Shown here in pieces: positions 49,501 through 58,516 of a DNA stretch of 64,000 bases. The position numbers and the translations under genes are program-made. The notes below the pieces were generated by a model that worked only from the letters and a program-made list of their open reading frames with translations, searched no databases and was not told the origin of the DNA. Within the stretch, counting starts at the first letter, position 1; the number at the start of each line of letters is the position of its first letter. Source of the DNA: Gyrodactylus bullatarudis (Eukaryota > Platyhelminthes > Monogenea > Gyrodactylidea > Gyrodactylidae); the NCBI GenBank assembly GCA_012064415.1, contig SSNU01000013.1:1-64000 (forward strand). Direction: 5' to 3'.

Positions 49501-52500
49501 CAATTACCTCTTCAAATACCAACAATAATATGAACAATGAGAATTCCAGATCCTTTTTAACACCCTCAATTGTAACAAATAGTGATCTATACGAGAGTCC
49601 TCTACAGGTTCTCAACGGTGAAAGAATTCAGCTTACACGAGAAGATCCTTGTAAGTTTTTTATTGCTACTGCAGTTTGTTTCCAATAAGCTATATTCTAA
49701 AAATAAAAGGATCTTGAATTCTATTCAAATCTTAAACATTCAAATGCAATGTGCTCAAGACCCTAATTTCATATTCATTTGTTGGATAGGTTGTTTGTTC
49801 TATAAAGGGCTGAACACCAGGCACTTTCCTACTTAAGAAAGGGATCTGCGATAAATTAAATTCCATATGAAAGAAATTCTCCATCAGATTAATTATGCCA
49901 AAATTTACCTTTCTCAAAAAAATGTACTATGGTTATATGGGAGTTTACCCTCTCTGGAAGCTTCAGGTTGACGGACGCCTATTCGCATTTTCTTGCCAAG
50001 TCTAAAATCAAAAACAACCCTCTATTTCGACTATGGTTATTAAGAGAAAGTGTATAACTTGTTGCTTAGCCCCCAAATTGATTCAAGACGTTAAATCATT
50101 TATTTTTCATTAGAATGACTATTTAATTTTACATCAACTTAATGAAGCAATACAGTTTGGTCCTAAAAATATATATAATTAATATACATTTATTTAATTG
50201 GAAAAGCATAACGCGTGTCATTTAGTCTAGTCAGATGTTCTAGGAATCCACTGAGATATATCATAAATATTTTATGATCTCCTTCTGAGAGAGGGAAATA
50301 AAAATTTTTTTTTAACAATAAAATAAGATTCATTTTCTCCGTTTTGACGTATTGTGTAAAATTATTCAGATGAAGACATTTGCGTATGCTTGTTCATTCA
50401 ATCTAACTGTAGTTAATTGTCTCTGTCTTTGGTCTAGGTCGTAATAATGGATTTATAACTGGTTTCGTATTTTATTCAATATCTTTTTAGTCGAGTTATC
50501 CATCTACTTTTGAGTAGTTTTTTTTTTTCTTCTTAAACTTAATAAACTCAAACGTGACTACTATTATTTTTTATGATCGTCAACCCATTTAAAGTCCCAG
50601 AGAATTTTTCTTCATAACTCGTGTTCAATCTTTTGACTATCAAACGGTTTTTAAATAAGCTGAATATGAATCTACAGTTGTTTTAAGGTATTTATTTTTA
50701 GCTCACGAGTTATGGATCAAAAATTAGGTCATCTTTCTTGGCTCCTATTATAGGAAAGAAGACATTTTCAAGAAATTTTACTTTGGTTTCATATTTCCCC
50801 TAGTTAAATTCAATGTAATTTGGTGAACTAATCCTAAAATAACGTTTCAGTATTTGCTTATGTGAGTTTTAATACATATGGTGAAGAGTACAAGAGACCT
50901 CCAAATATCTTTCTGAGGTCGAATGGTATTGATCACATTCTTGGCCAAAAGATACAATATTATAATTTTAAATGATCAGTAGACATTGGTACACCCTATT
51001 GGCATACTAGCAAAAGTTTGAATACACACGAATAATTTTAACACAAACTGTTTGGCTAGTCGATTGAACAGATGACAAGAGTTTAGACTATGCATATTAG
51101 TTTTGATTTTAATTTCCTATGTTCTCAGATTGTTAAGAGTTTCGTAAACAATTTGCAGAAAATATATATGTGATGCGGTCAGACTTACATCGTGCACCAA
51201 GATAATTTCGAAGGAAATTGAGATTTTAAAGGCTTTATGAAATAATCAATGATTAGATTATTAATCATAATAGAAAATATAAAGCTATTTGATTTAAAAA
51301 ATCAGAATTCACAATTTATTTGATTATTTCAATCTGGTTCACACCAGCCTAGCTTCAAGTATTTTAATTTAGCCTATATCTTATCGAAAATTCTTGAATA
51401 GTATTACGTTTTTATTAGGTTGCGTCAAAAGAAATGAGACTTTAGAGATAAAAAAAGATATTCAAAAATCTGCCTAGAAAAGAGAAAAATCAGGTATCAA
51501 AATATTCTCCAGTAGAATTAATACATCTCTGCCAAAGAATAGGAAGCTGATCAATCCCATCAGCGTAAAACTCTTGACTTTTTGAATCAAAAAAGTTGAC
51601 TTCTCCTTTATTGAGGAATTTTTTCCCCTTTAAAAAGTGTTGCATCGACCTGAAAAGATGATAATCTGACGGGACTAGGTCAGGACTATAAGGAGGATGT
51701 TCTATGACATCGATATTCTCATCTTGAAAAAAAATTTTTGACATCTCTTCCCAGATGAGGTCGGGCGTTATCTTGTTGGAATGAAATCCTTCCGAATCTT
51801 GGGAATTTATCCTTCAATTTGGCAACCATCTGCCTTAATGAGTCTAGATATCTTTGAGAAGTGACAGTCTGACCATAATCCATAAGTTCATAGTGGATTA
51901 CTCCTTTTCTTGTCCAGAAAACTGTGAGCATAACTTTCTTCGAGAACCTGTTTGGAGAGGGTTGAGTTGCTTTCTCCCCAACTCGTTTCCAAGACCTTTT
52001 TCGACTCTGATCCTGAAGATAGATCCACTTTTCGTCTGTTGTAACAATATTTTTCAGAAAATTGTCATAACTAAGTCTGTGAGAGAGAAATAATTTGAAT
52101 TTATACGTGTAGAATCAAGGGTCTTTTCATCGGTAATATCTTTCTGAGTTTTTGTTTGTATATTACTTTGCAGTATCGTATCCTTCAAATAACTCAGTTT
52201 ATCTGGACTAGGAAGAGAAAACATTGATTCTCGTCTACGCGTTGAAAGCAGATCTATCTGGCTACGCTATCCTTGGACTATTTACAGTTTATTAACAACA
52301 TCCAATTTAACAATCACACACTAAGCATCTCTTTCTTGCATTGGATTGTGGACAGACATTACATTGTATTGTGTAGACAGCTATTGTTTAAATACAAAAT
52401 CTGAACCATCTCTAGTCAAATAGTCCAAATTCAATTTCAGTAAAAGCACATTGTGTATTATAAACTTTTAATTCTGATTAATTCATAAATTTTCTTTGAT

Positions 52501-55500
52501 AAAATCTTCATTGGTTCTCAATCTTGAGTTGACAGTGAAGGTCATTGGAATATCATGATTATAGCTTGTACGGATTATTACTTTCATTTGACCAGAGACA
52601 ACACCGACAATTTCTTTATTTTCTACCAGCATTAATGGTGCACCAGAATCGCCCAAGCCAGCAACTTGAATGCTGAAGCGGTCATGTGTGATACAAATAG
52701 GATCCTTCATTTCCTGTTTCTGTTCAGATTCGAGGAAGCAGCTCGAAACTATGAGCTTACCAGACCTCAAGATACCCTGTTTTTTCACCTGATCATCTTC
52801 ATCAGCTCCATATCCAGCAAGAAAGACTTTAGTATCAACTGGAACGGTATGATCAAAGTTCATCTTTCCGAGACCGACTTGTTTTTCAACTACAACTGAC
52901 CTTCCAAGTGTCAAAATAGACAAGTCAAGTCCACTGACCATGTTGATCTTGGGAGTTTTGAAAGATGCCACGCATATTTTACGGTATTCATTAGGCATGA
53001 TAAAGCTCATTACTGGGTATGGTGTATTGGTGTTTCTATCATCAGTAACGCCGAGATAAACCTAAAACAATTAAGATGAAAAGAACCCCAACTCACGGAA
53101 ACATCTTCTGGTTGTAAATTCTCCTGACAGATACAATGTCCTGCGCCGAGGATCTTAGTGAGGCCAACAAGACTGCCAGTACAGACTTGATTGCCAATAT
53201 TCAACAAGGCAAGGAATGGAAATTCTTCTGTATTTTCCTGTATATCTCCCTTGAATACTGACATACGAGCTGCATTTGCAGTTATTAGTGTACTGAGTAT
53301 AAAGCTTATTATCAACTTCATGAACAGTTTCTAGCTAAAAATTAAAAACTTGAATCTTTTTATATCTTTTGAGGTATTATACGTACAAGAGGAACGTGCT
53401 AGCCAATATTTACTAAAAATTTTATTTAATTCTTCTAGTGGTTACACATTTTTTTCCTCAAATTTTACACAGCCAATATATTGGTGTAATCGATTTGGAA
53501 TATAGAAAATGAAAATAAAAATTCAATTCATTAAACTCTTCAGGGTAACTCAGAAGGGTTGTGAACCTCGCAAGGAAATGAGTTGTTCTTTATCAACAGA
53601 CATTAGGGTAGGGTGAAATTTTTAACCTCATATATATTAGTACCAACTTTTCTGATAAAACTTCAATTTTGAGCAATATTTTGTATTGGAGCATGTGTCG
53701 AAAATGCTTCACCATTATTTCATTCATTTTTAAAAGTCCATAATATTTCAAATCGCCGCTCAATTTGCAATAAATTTTTACTACGTAATCACTATAATCC
53801 ATTATCTTATATCTTGGCCATTTAATAGATTTCTTCAAAAATAGTTATCTTATCATCAAAAGGACCTTCATGGTGGATTTCATTGTTTTATCATGTCCGT
53901 GTGATATTGAGGGAAAATGGACATTATCTCTTTTAGCTCACCAGAAATGATTTTGTAATTGGAAAAATATCAAAAATAGATATACTCAGTAAAATAACCC
54001 CATGATCCATAGAAAAAGATTTTCTTGTATATTCTTTAAATCATTTACAGATTTTCAAAATTACGAATCTTTCAATAAAATACTTTTAAAATTTCTGAAA
54101 ATCATTTAATTTTTCGAAGCTCAATTATACAGGTAAGGTGCCATGTTTTTTACACTTGACCAATAAAGACTCGTTTAAGCTTCAACCAATGAAATCAATA
54201 AAGATGTCACAATATAGTTTATATTTTCATAACCGTATTGAAAAAAATTTATCTGAATATTAATCTGAGATCAAAATTTACCTTAATAAATTAATCTAGG
54301 CTGGTTTTGTGGGATCAAATTCAACCATTTCGTTCATTTTTACATACATATATCTAGATTAGAACCACACCGATTTTCTTTTCATTCTTCTTTTGTTTGA
54401 AATTTCGATTTTGTTCACAAATACAAAATTGAAACAAACAACAATCCACTCTCAGATTTTTGGAATTGAAATTTTTGTTTATTAAACTGATAATAAAATA
54501 TAGATAAGTATGTACAATTAAGAAAAATAGTTTCTGAAGAGGTCTTCGTCCTCTGGGATGAGTCTCTGGAGGAATGTACAGGTGGATTTGACGGTTGTGG
54601 AAGGGATTGAATCCAATGAAAGTTTGAATCTGGCCTGGAGACAGAGGATGTTTCCGAGGAGAATCGAGTATTTTCTTTGGTTTCTGGTGTTATGAGGAGA
54701 GATGTTATCGTCTTGTTCTTTATATGAGTTATAGAGTATGAGAGAGCTGGAGATCCTTTTGAGCCAGATAGGGTACATTGAGGACAAATTAAGGCAATTT
54801 CTGTAGCTGATTGAGCCATAGCATGAGGTGAGGAATCAATATTGTATTCTCTCGATCTTTCATGTCGACTCAATGGTTAAACCAAGAATAAGGGCAGCTG
54901 CATAGTCAAATTTTGAGAGTATGAAAGTTTTGTAAACCTTGAATTTGAGTTTAGAACTAGTGATGAATCTTGTAATTAGATATGTTGAGTATCTTAAAGT
55001 TTTCAGGAGTTCGTTCAAATGAGGCCTTATTGAGATTTTATGGTCATACATAAGTTCGAGGTCTTTAATTTTATTAACAATGAGGTGAGAGAAGTCAGGG
55101 TCTAGTTCCACTATGGGCTTTACAGTCTTCATGACCATAAATTTAGTTTTGGCGGAGTTGATTTTAAGGCCAATTCGTGCCAATGATATTTCAAGGTGAG
55201 TAAGTTCGTGGCGAATAATGTCGTTAGAGAAATTTGGAATAAGGATTTTAAGGTCATCTGCATAGTAGAAGATATTAGGTGAGGAAGGCTTGACGCTTGC
55301 GAAAACTAAATTAAATAGCAGGGGACCAATGACTGAGCCCTGGGGGACACCAGAGGAAATATTTACAGAGTGAGAGATTTGCCCGTTAAAGTGTACCTTC
55401 TGGGTTCTTGAGGAGAGGAAATTAGATATCCAATTTATTACAAACGGATTGATGTCGGAGGTTATGAGGGCGTCTTGTATGATATTGAAAGGAAGCTTGT

Positions 55501-57881
55501 CAAAAGCTTTGGCGATATCAAGGAAAATGGCAACAGATGGGATCCTTCTGTGTCGCAGTTCGTCAATTTTGTTAAAAAAGACACAAGGTTGGTTGAGGTA
55601 CTTCTGTTTCTGATAAACCCATGTTGAGCAGGGTCCAGATGATAAAAATTTGCCTAAACCTTGTCAAAGTTTTATCAGTTATTCTGAATCTGAACCCTAA
55701 AAGGACTGAAATATATTGTGAATATATCAGTTTAACACAATTTATTCAATAAATCATTTTTCTATCTTAACTTATTTACCACTGATTATTAAATAGTTTT
55801 AAAACAAAGGAATTTCTATTTTTCTTTATTGTTCCGAAAACCCGCAATGACTGAATGTTACAGTCAGTTCGTACACTTACATTAAGAATTCTTTAGGACC
55901 CTAATTATTCATACCAAGTTTAATTTTTTTGAAGCAAAATTCATCTCTCTATATATATAGATGGCTTCATATATATTCTATAAAAGATCTCTTATTTCTC
56001 GTGTCAATTCATTTTATCCTTACATCTGATCAACTATAAAAATGGTATTGGGGCGTATAGTCTAGGAACTTATATCCAATTCAAACGATGGATATCTTCT
56101 GCTTGGAATATATAAACTATGAGCTTATTAGAACAAATCCTTTGAATGATTTTTTTCATTCATAGATATAAGATTCATTGAAGATATCCCGACAAAGTTC
56201 AACTCTTACAACCATGATATCAAACCGAATGTCCTACTAAAGGCAGTACAATCAAAACCTTTGGAAAGAGGTAAGTTAAATTGATAACGTACTAAATTTG
56301 AGTTTAACTTTTTTAATCTAGGAAATATCACAATCTCCTTGGTCCATGAGAAGTTGACCAGCAGTATTAACTACTTGATCAAGTATTTGTCAAATCAAAA
56401 TGACTCTTCCATCAGTACAACGCAAATCCTCTGTGGTCCCGACGGCCTGATAAGTTCTCTTAGTTACTTCTTCAATTATGGATTGAAAACTGGACGCTTC
56501 TATCAGAAACGTGTACATATCTGGGACTTTTTTGGTATGTAACCTCCCCTGTACCATTTCATGTTAAACATTTCACGATATAATCTTTAAAATTTCTAGA
56601 AAAATCAGCATTAAATATCATCTCAACGAATAAAACATTTCGCAAATTATCCAAGGAATTTTCCATGCCGAAGCCAGATTTTTCAGATCCCCATTACAAC
56701 AACACTAGTATGCCCCAACAATCACCCGGCTTTTTTACGCCAAGGCCAAATATTCAAAAGTTGATTAGTCATCAAAACTCTCTGACACTTCCAAGAAAAA
56801 ATACATTTGACCATCAACTTCAGTCTCCAAATTTAAACTATTCCCGTAATAATTTGTAAGTTATTAAATCGAATACTGCAATTTACTCTATTATCCAATC
56901 AGGATTCAGAATTAATAATCAATAGATTTGTAAACTGACGAATAAGAATATATATTATTATAAGCTAGTTGACATAAAGATGAGAATTCACTATTCTTAC
57001 AATAAAACTGAATATTTTTCTCCAAATAATCGTAAAACTATATCTTTTTAATTCCATAATGGAATGAGTTTTTTAAATATAAAAATAATCTCCAAAATTT
57101 CATATCAACTAGAATGCATGTATAATCATTGAAAGATAAAAAATTTTGTGAGAGAAAATTGATAATTTATTTCTTTCAGAAATACAGAGAATTCAACTTA
57201 TCTGAGTTCAGCGTATTCCTTAACTTCCTTGCAAGCTTCACATTCACAGCCAGTTAGTCCAGCAATAATGCGCAATAAGGATGCTATTGGCAATTCATCT
57301 AGTCTTTTACATGATGTTAACTCACAGACAACTCCAATGAGAAACACTCGAGGTTCTAGTCTTGCTCCACCAGATAATGTTTGCGGGAACTTGTTAGAGG
57401 CAACAACTATCCTGAATAACTCTTTGAGAAATTTTAGTATCCCCTATGTTAACAATATTCAAGCTATCAACCAAAATCCAATGAATTTAAGTAAAGAGCA
57501 AAAGTTTCAGGTTAGTTTCCTCACTTACCTTTAATTTTTATTAGTTGACAAATTTTTCTAATTGGTTAGTTAGAATCAGTTCTGATATTAGCCAATCAAC
57601 AACAACATTTTCTTATAGCCTTATAATTAATGAATTCGATTAATCATATTGCATACTCTGTCTTCCCATTCTAGATTTTAATGTGTATTGGTATTCGTGA
57701 CCATTTAATTGTCTCTTGGATCTCAATATTGGCAAAACAAACTGTTGCAATGCAAATGTATGATGAAAAGTCAATACTTCTCGATGAATGCTTCCGACTT
57801 GGAGTGCAAACAATACTTTCATCTCTGGATGAGTATACCATCGATATTGAACCATCTCTTCTTGGCCTGTATCCAATGTAA
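22531..57881 (+). CDS. DENND5: DENN domain protein 5 (Rab GEF; DENN, RUN, PLAT, RUN), 21 exons
   Basis: Guanine-nucleotide exchange factor family for Rab GTPases in membrane traffic. Exons: 22531-23194, 23281-23439, 28049-28326, 29390-29525, 30324-30562, 31340-31441, 33817-34149, 34786-34936, 36698-36960, 37044-37328, 37747-38217, 39153-39310, 41989-42156, 46986-47256, 48617-48804, 49469-49650, 56166-56270, 56322-56534, 56600-56855, 57180-57510, 57675-57881. Every junction is GT-AG and in phase, giving 1719 residues. uDENN is in exon 1; cDENN in exons 2-3 ([20 protein letters not shown]); dDENN in exon 7 ([19 protein letters not shown]); first RUN in exons 10-13; PLAT in exons 14-16 ([14 protein letters not shown], then [12 protein letters not shown]); second RUN in exons 17-21. 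It is several hundred residues longer than the roughly 1290 of vertebrate DENND5A, through Ser/Asn-rich insertions in exons 5, 11, 14, 19 and 20. A small extra exon could have been missed. Confidence 0.92.
23755..23910 (-). other. Possible terminal exon with poly(A) signal on the opposite strand of DENND5 intron 2
   Basis: On the minus strand, a TCTCATAG acceptor is followed by an open segment (23816-23910) reading [11 protein letters not shown], then [12 protein letters not shown] and a TAG. An AATAAA follows 56 bases later at 23755-23760. Just upstream (about 23994-24115) another open segment reads [21 protein letters not shown] do not recognise the protein. It could be the 3' end of a nested minus-strand gene or the flank of the non-LTR element fragment beginning near 24120. 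Confidence 0.25.
24120..24680 (-). mobile_element. Non-LTR retrotransposon fragment, 3' end (copy A)
   Basis: Minus-strand pieces match the C-terminal part of the better preserved element at 54470-55690: [17 protein letters not shown] near 24640 and a terminal block with [15 protein letters not shown], then LGKLISDN and a stop at 24152. Many frame breaks. It lies in DENND5 intron 2 in antisense orientation. Confidence 0.7.
24981..25725. repeat. Foldback element, family A (full copy)
   Basis: Two long inverted arms (about 24981-25265 and 25445-25725) surround a centre of roughly 180 bp. Shared blocks include the outer TTGGGA(A/G)T.TATGATTTTTAC, the ACTCATGTTGCCCACTTTTA block and the AAATGGGATTTTGG.. 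GCCAAA block with the palindrome TTTGGCGCCAAA at 25165-25176. Partial copies occur at 41690-41952 and 62608-63693. There is no coding content, so it was presumably mobilised by another element's transposase. Confidence 0.75.
26190..26765. repeat. Foldback element, family D
   Basis: Inverted segments: CTTATTTGGAAGATAATC near 26205 against GATTATCTTCAAAATAAG near 26735, and matching interior blocks around TTGCGCCAAG (26267) and CTTGGCGCCAG (26625). A related, reversed fragment occurs near 45290-45480. The arms are more diverged than in family A. Confidence 0.5.
28521..28773. repeat. Foldback element FB-1, full copy
   Basis: Inverted arms 28521-28633 and 28663-28773, about 112 bp each with only a few differences, and a 29-bp spacer. 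The arm starts TGTTAGATTCTAAACTCATG. Single-arm or decayed relatives lie at 2109-2206, 35085-35170, 44091-44140 and 48216-48256. It lies between DENND5 exons 3 and 4. Confidence 0.85.
29686..29978. repeat. Short inverted-repeat element (MITE-like)
   Basis: Ends AAGAAAGAGGGTGATGCCAA (29686) and its near complement (to about 29978) form arms of roughly 47-54 bp that continue through AAGAATATAGCGCTTTTAT. The left arm has a 6-bp insertion. No coding content. Confidence 0.65.
30811..31244. repeat. Degenerate foldback repeat
   Basis: Outer ends CCCTCTTGTACCC and GGGTACGAGAATGC are imperfect complements. The interior carries a TTGGCGCG block near 31075 and an AAATCCCATTTTCC block near 30900 as in families A and D. 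Boundaries are approximate. Confidence 0.35.
31693..32640. repeat. Long perfect inverted repeat, 365-bp arms
   Basis: The arms 31693-32057 and 32276-32640 read as exact reverse complements over 365 bp wherever I compared them, around a 218-bp centre. The outer part contains a recurring AGTAT(C/A)A motif roughly every 20-35 bp. There is no coding frame, and target duplications could not be fixed because the symmetry runs to the edge. It sits in DENND5 intron 6, so it would be transcribed as a long hairpin. Confidence 0.9.
32812..33176. repeat. Foldback element, family B (full copy)
   Basis: Ends AGTTGACTTAAAGATGAGAA (about 32818) and its partial complement at 33150-33176 (TTCTCATCTTTATGTCA) define about 70-bp inverted arms that share TCAATATTTTTCTCCGG. 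Related pieces: 42203-42745 (split by another element), 45940-45990 and 56968-57035. Confidence 0.7.
33257..33557. repeat. Inverted-repeat element (MITE-like), family E
   Basis: ATTTCGTTCTAGGTGCTTAG at 33257 is mirrored by AAGCACCTAGAACGAAAT ending at 33557. The inner blocks GTTCGTCTTATTTGGC and GTTACAGCTT also pair with the right arm. A partial relative lies at 36066-36160. Confidence 0.75.
34568..34741 (+). mobile_element. tRNA-derived SINE, copy 1
   Basis: Starts GCCCGGTGTGGCGTAGTGGT and contains a perfect Pol III A box TGGCGTAGTGG (34576-34586) and a B-box-like GGTTGAAACTC (34631-34641). ACACCGGGC pairs with the 5' end as in a tRNA acceptor stem. A non-tRNA body with CACTCTTTCTCTGTTCTCTT follows, then an A-rich tail. 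AATACT directly precedes the element (34560-34565) and follows the tail (34741-34746), a likely target duplication. Confidence 0.8.
35085..35170 (-). repeat. FB-1 family fragment
   Basis: On the minus strand the end CTCTAACCTTCCTTATGAGT and GTTTAGAACC match the FB-1 terminus, most closely the copy at 2109-2206. Only one arm is present. Confidence 0.5.
35600..35842. repeat. Inverted-repeat element with GTCTCTACAAGATG-type arms
   Basis: The left arm TTATTTTCACAACGATGACG (about 35611) and ATCTTGTAGAGACCCCTTTT are mirrored at 35775-35835. A short internal direct repeat (GAATTTGGGAAAAATCAT-like and GAAGTTGGGTAAACATAT) is also visible. No coding content. Confidence 0.6.
36066..36160. repeat. Family E fragment
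   Basis: Shares AATCCCACAGGTTCATCTTA, AATGGATTAGCC and GTTACAGCTTACTAATGGAT with the element at 33257-33557. Only one half is present. Confidence 0.6.
37329..37746. other. DENND5 intron 10, no feature recognised
   Basis: Intron sequence of 418 bp between exons 10 and 11. I see no repeat or RNA. Confidence 0.5.
38218..39152. other. DENND5 intron 11, no feature recognised
   Basis: 935 bp of AT-rich intron with no repeat family that I can match elsewhere in the window. Confidence 0.45.
39437..40445 (+). pseudogene. Penelope-like RT (C-terminal half) with GIY-YIG endonuclease
   Basis: A 280-codon frame. RT palm motif [12 protein letters not shown], then [18 protein letters not shown], a linker, and a GIY-YIG endonuclease start with the [18 protein letters not shown] motif typical of Penelope-like elements. 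The frame ends at a TAG (40277), but the same frame continues through NHEASISNF and, after another stop, to [20 protein letters not shown] and a C-terminus near 40445. Two stops and loss of the first half of the RT make it non-functional. The start ATG is not a native start. Confidence 0.85.
40593..40719. repeat. Left inverted arm of Penelope-like element 2
   Basis: Reverse complement of 40996-41122 over about 127 bp with a handful of differences. Contains a minus-strand hammerhead-like motif. Confidence 0.8.
40622..40656 (-). ncRNA. Hammerhead-ribozyme-like motif (HHR-3)
   Basis: Minus strand: GCCA, CTGATGA, eight bases (TGCTTTAT), GAAA, TGTACAT, A, TGGC. Helix I is GCCA with TGGC, helix III is the self-complementary ATGTACAT, and the cut would follow AUA. 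The core boxes are intact. Helix II has no convincing pairs. Confidence 0.55.
40996..41122. repeat. Right inverted arm of Penelope-like element 2
   Basis: Complement of 40593-40719. Contains a plus-strand hammerhead-like motif. Confidence 0.8.
41059..41093 (+). ncRNA. Hammerhead-ribozyme-like motif (HHR-4)
   Basis: Plus-strand counterpart of HHR-3 in the opposite arm: GCCA, CTGATGA, TACTTTAT, GAAA, TGTCCAT, A, TGGC. It differs from HHR-3 in the spacer and in the helix III loop while keeping core and helix I. Confidence 0.55.
41272..41310 (+). ncRNA. Hammerhead-ribozyme-like motif (HHR-2)
   Basis: Plus strand: TCATTA, CTGATGA, ACCATAAA, GAAA, TGTACAT, T, TAGTGA. Helix I is six pairs including one G-U. 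Helix III is again ATGTACAT. The spacer is again exactly eight bases but unpaired. It lies about 150 bp downstream of the right inverted arm, outside the duplicated pair, so it is a separate copy. Confidence 0.55.
41690..41952 (+). repeat. Foldback family A, single arm
   Basis: Matches the right arm of the element at 24981-25725, including TTTGGCGCCAAA (41757-41768), the AAAAGTGGG..AATGAGTAGGATTCC block and the terminal TTCCAACTTCATA. It ends 36 bp before DENND5 exon 13. Confidence 0.7.
42203..42745. repeat. Foldback family B copy split by a family C element
   Basis: The left piece AGTTGACATGAAGATGAGAA (42203-42229) and right piece ACAAAAAACTCAATATTTTT to CTCCGGATAGCC (42690-42722) are contiguous in family B elsewhere (32818-32890). 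The family C element lies between them, so C inserted after B. Confidence 0.65.
42230..42670. repeat. Inverted-repeat element, family C
   Basis: Ends CAGTTGTGCCCCAGTTTTGG (42230) and the complement ending GGGGCAGAACTG (42670) form arms of about 55 bp including GAGAAATCG.ACACTCC. 441 bp, non-coding. A single copy was seen in this window. Confidence 0.75.
43232..44002. repeat. Inverted-repeat DNA element, 771 bp
   Basis: A 28-bp terminal repeat starting CAGTTCATTTCAGGTTCAGC at 43232 is mirrored at 43975-44002. The interior is non-coding. Lies in DENND5 intron 13. Confidence 0.7.
44003..45289. other. DENND5 intron 13, mixed repeat debris
   Basis: Contains a decayed FB-1-like block at 44091-44140 and a solo TAGGGCCTCA hAT-type end at 44575 preceded by TCAC. 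No gene was recognised. Confidence 0.4.
45551..45716 (-). mobile_element. tRNA-derived SINE, copy 2
   Basis: Minus-strand relative of the copy at 34568. B box GGTTCAAACC (45655-45664) is perfect, followed by CACCGGGCACATT, the body with CACTCTTTTCCTGTTCCCTT, and an A-rich tail at 45551-45562. The A box region (TAGGTGCATTGGT) is decayed and the 5' GCCCGGTG is lost. Confidence 0.75.
45717..46985. other. DENND5 intron 13, right part
   Basis: A family B-like fragment (AAGATGAGAATTC, near 45940) is the only repeat noticed. No gene or RNA was recognised. Confidence 0.4.
47257..48616. other. DENND5 intron 14
   Basis: Contains one FB-1-like fragment (48216-48256, AGTGATAAACGCTTTATTTC). The rest is unrecognised AT-rich sequence. 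Confidence 0.4.
49651..51415. other. DENND5 intron 16, left part
   Basis: About 1.8 kb with no open frame of interest and no repeat that I can relate to others in the window. Confidence 0.4.
51416..52095 (-). mobile_element. mariner (Tc1/mariner) transposon remnant, 5'-truncated
   Basis: The right-hand terminal sequence on the minus strand begins at 51416 as TTAGGTTGCGTCAAAAGAAA, a mariner-type end. The transposase C-terminal two thirds follows: [32 protein letters not shown], then [20 protein letters not shown], which supply the D,D34D catalytic residues. A run of eight T residues near 51728-51735 carries a frame change between the second and third aspartate blocks. The N-terminal DNA-binding part and the other terminal repeat are absent. 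Confidence 0.85.
52483..53321 (-). CDS. Secreted chymotrypsin-fold (S1A) serine protease, nested in DENND5 intron 16
   Basis: Predicted extracellular serine endopeptidase or derived homologue, 267 residues. Exons 53097-53321 and 52483-53061 are joined across a 35-bp GT-AG intron (53062-53096), which restores [13 protein letters not shown] in frame. Residues 1-17 form a signal peptide. Catalytic residues: H62 (GAGHC), D121 (GLDLSIL), S214 (GLGDSGAP), so the triad is complete. Unusual points: the pre-serine C-x-G cysteine is replaced (AGLGDSGAP), the residue at the base of the S1 pocket appears to be Val rather than Asp or Ser, GGP is GAP, and the mature N-terminal IVGG is FKGD. Activation and specificity are therefore uncertain. 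It is antisense to DENND5. Confidence 0.85.
53357..53366 (-). promoter_or_regulatory. Candidate TATA box of the nested protease gene
   Basis: Minus-strand GATATAAAAA lies 36-45 bases upstream of the protease ATG. If used, the 5' untranslated region would be very short. Confidence 0.35.
53367..54469. other. DENND5 intron 16, between the protease and the non-LTR fragment
   Basis: No gene, RNA or repeat recognised. Confidence 0.4.
54470..55690 (-). mobile_element. Non-LTR retrotransposon, 5'-truncated (copy B)
   Basis: The minus-strand RT domain is readable from about 55690: [53 protein letters not shown], then the catalytic [12 protein letters not shown], followed by [15 protein letters not shown] and a C-terminal block ending [15 protein letters not shown] at 54518. 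Breaks: a one-base change in a T run near 55570 and two in-frame TGA codons near 54860 and 54835. The motif set fits the jockey/CR1-like non-LTR group. It is 5'-truncated, as is usual for target-primed insertion, with an A-rich 3' end near 54470. Confidence 0.85.
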
Positions 57882-58516
57882 AGAAATGTAATCGACCTTC
57901 ATTGTTGTACTATATTTTATTACAGGTTAATTTTCTTTTCATTCCTTAATTAATTCAATAGAGGAAAAATATACTTTATTAATTTTCCTATGAAACGAAT
58001 ATTGTCAAGAATCAAGAACGAATACAATTTTATTAACTAAACTATTCTTTTTGCTACTTATTTAGAACTTCTAGACTAGAAGGTGCCTTTTATCGTCTAG
58101 TGGTTCTCAAAATACAGGAATATTCTTAATATGGTTCATCGAAAACTTGACCCTTTCTTAAACTGGTAAGTTTGTAAATACTGAACTAATAATTATCAGA
58201 TCTACAAATTCGTTCAGTGAGTAGCAGATACTTAAACAATAAAGGCTCATAATGTCTCATAGGAGGTATTTCATTTTTATTACTAACTACTTGAAAGTAA
58301 ATTGGTTATTTTAAAATTATATAACCCTGTAATACATATCGATTCAAGTCCAGATTAAACATCAGTTATCATGATGTTATAACTAATAATCACATAGAAA
58401 ACTTTGAATGAGATTAAATGCTGAGAGAATATCGATATGTATATTATTAAGAGAAAATCAATAAAATTAAAAACATCAAGGTATGGAATTCATTTTTGAG
58501 AGTCAAATGTCAGAGT
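57882..58516. other. Convergent 3' interval, DENND5 / HSD17B12
   Basis: 635 bp between convergent stop codons. The only AATAAA seen on the plus strand is at 58238-58243, a weak candidate for the DENND5 3' end. No clear signal for the HSD17B12-type gene was found. Confidence 0.4.
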
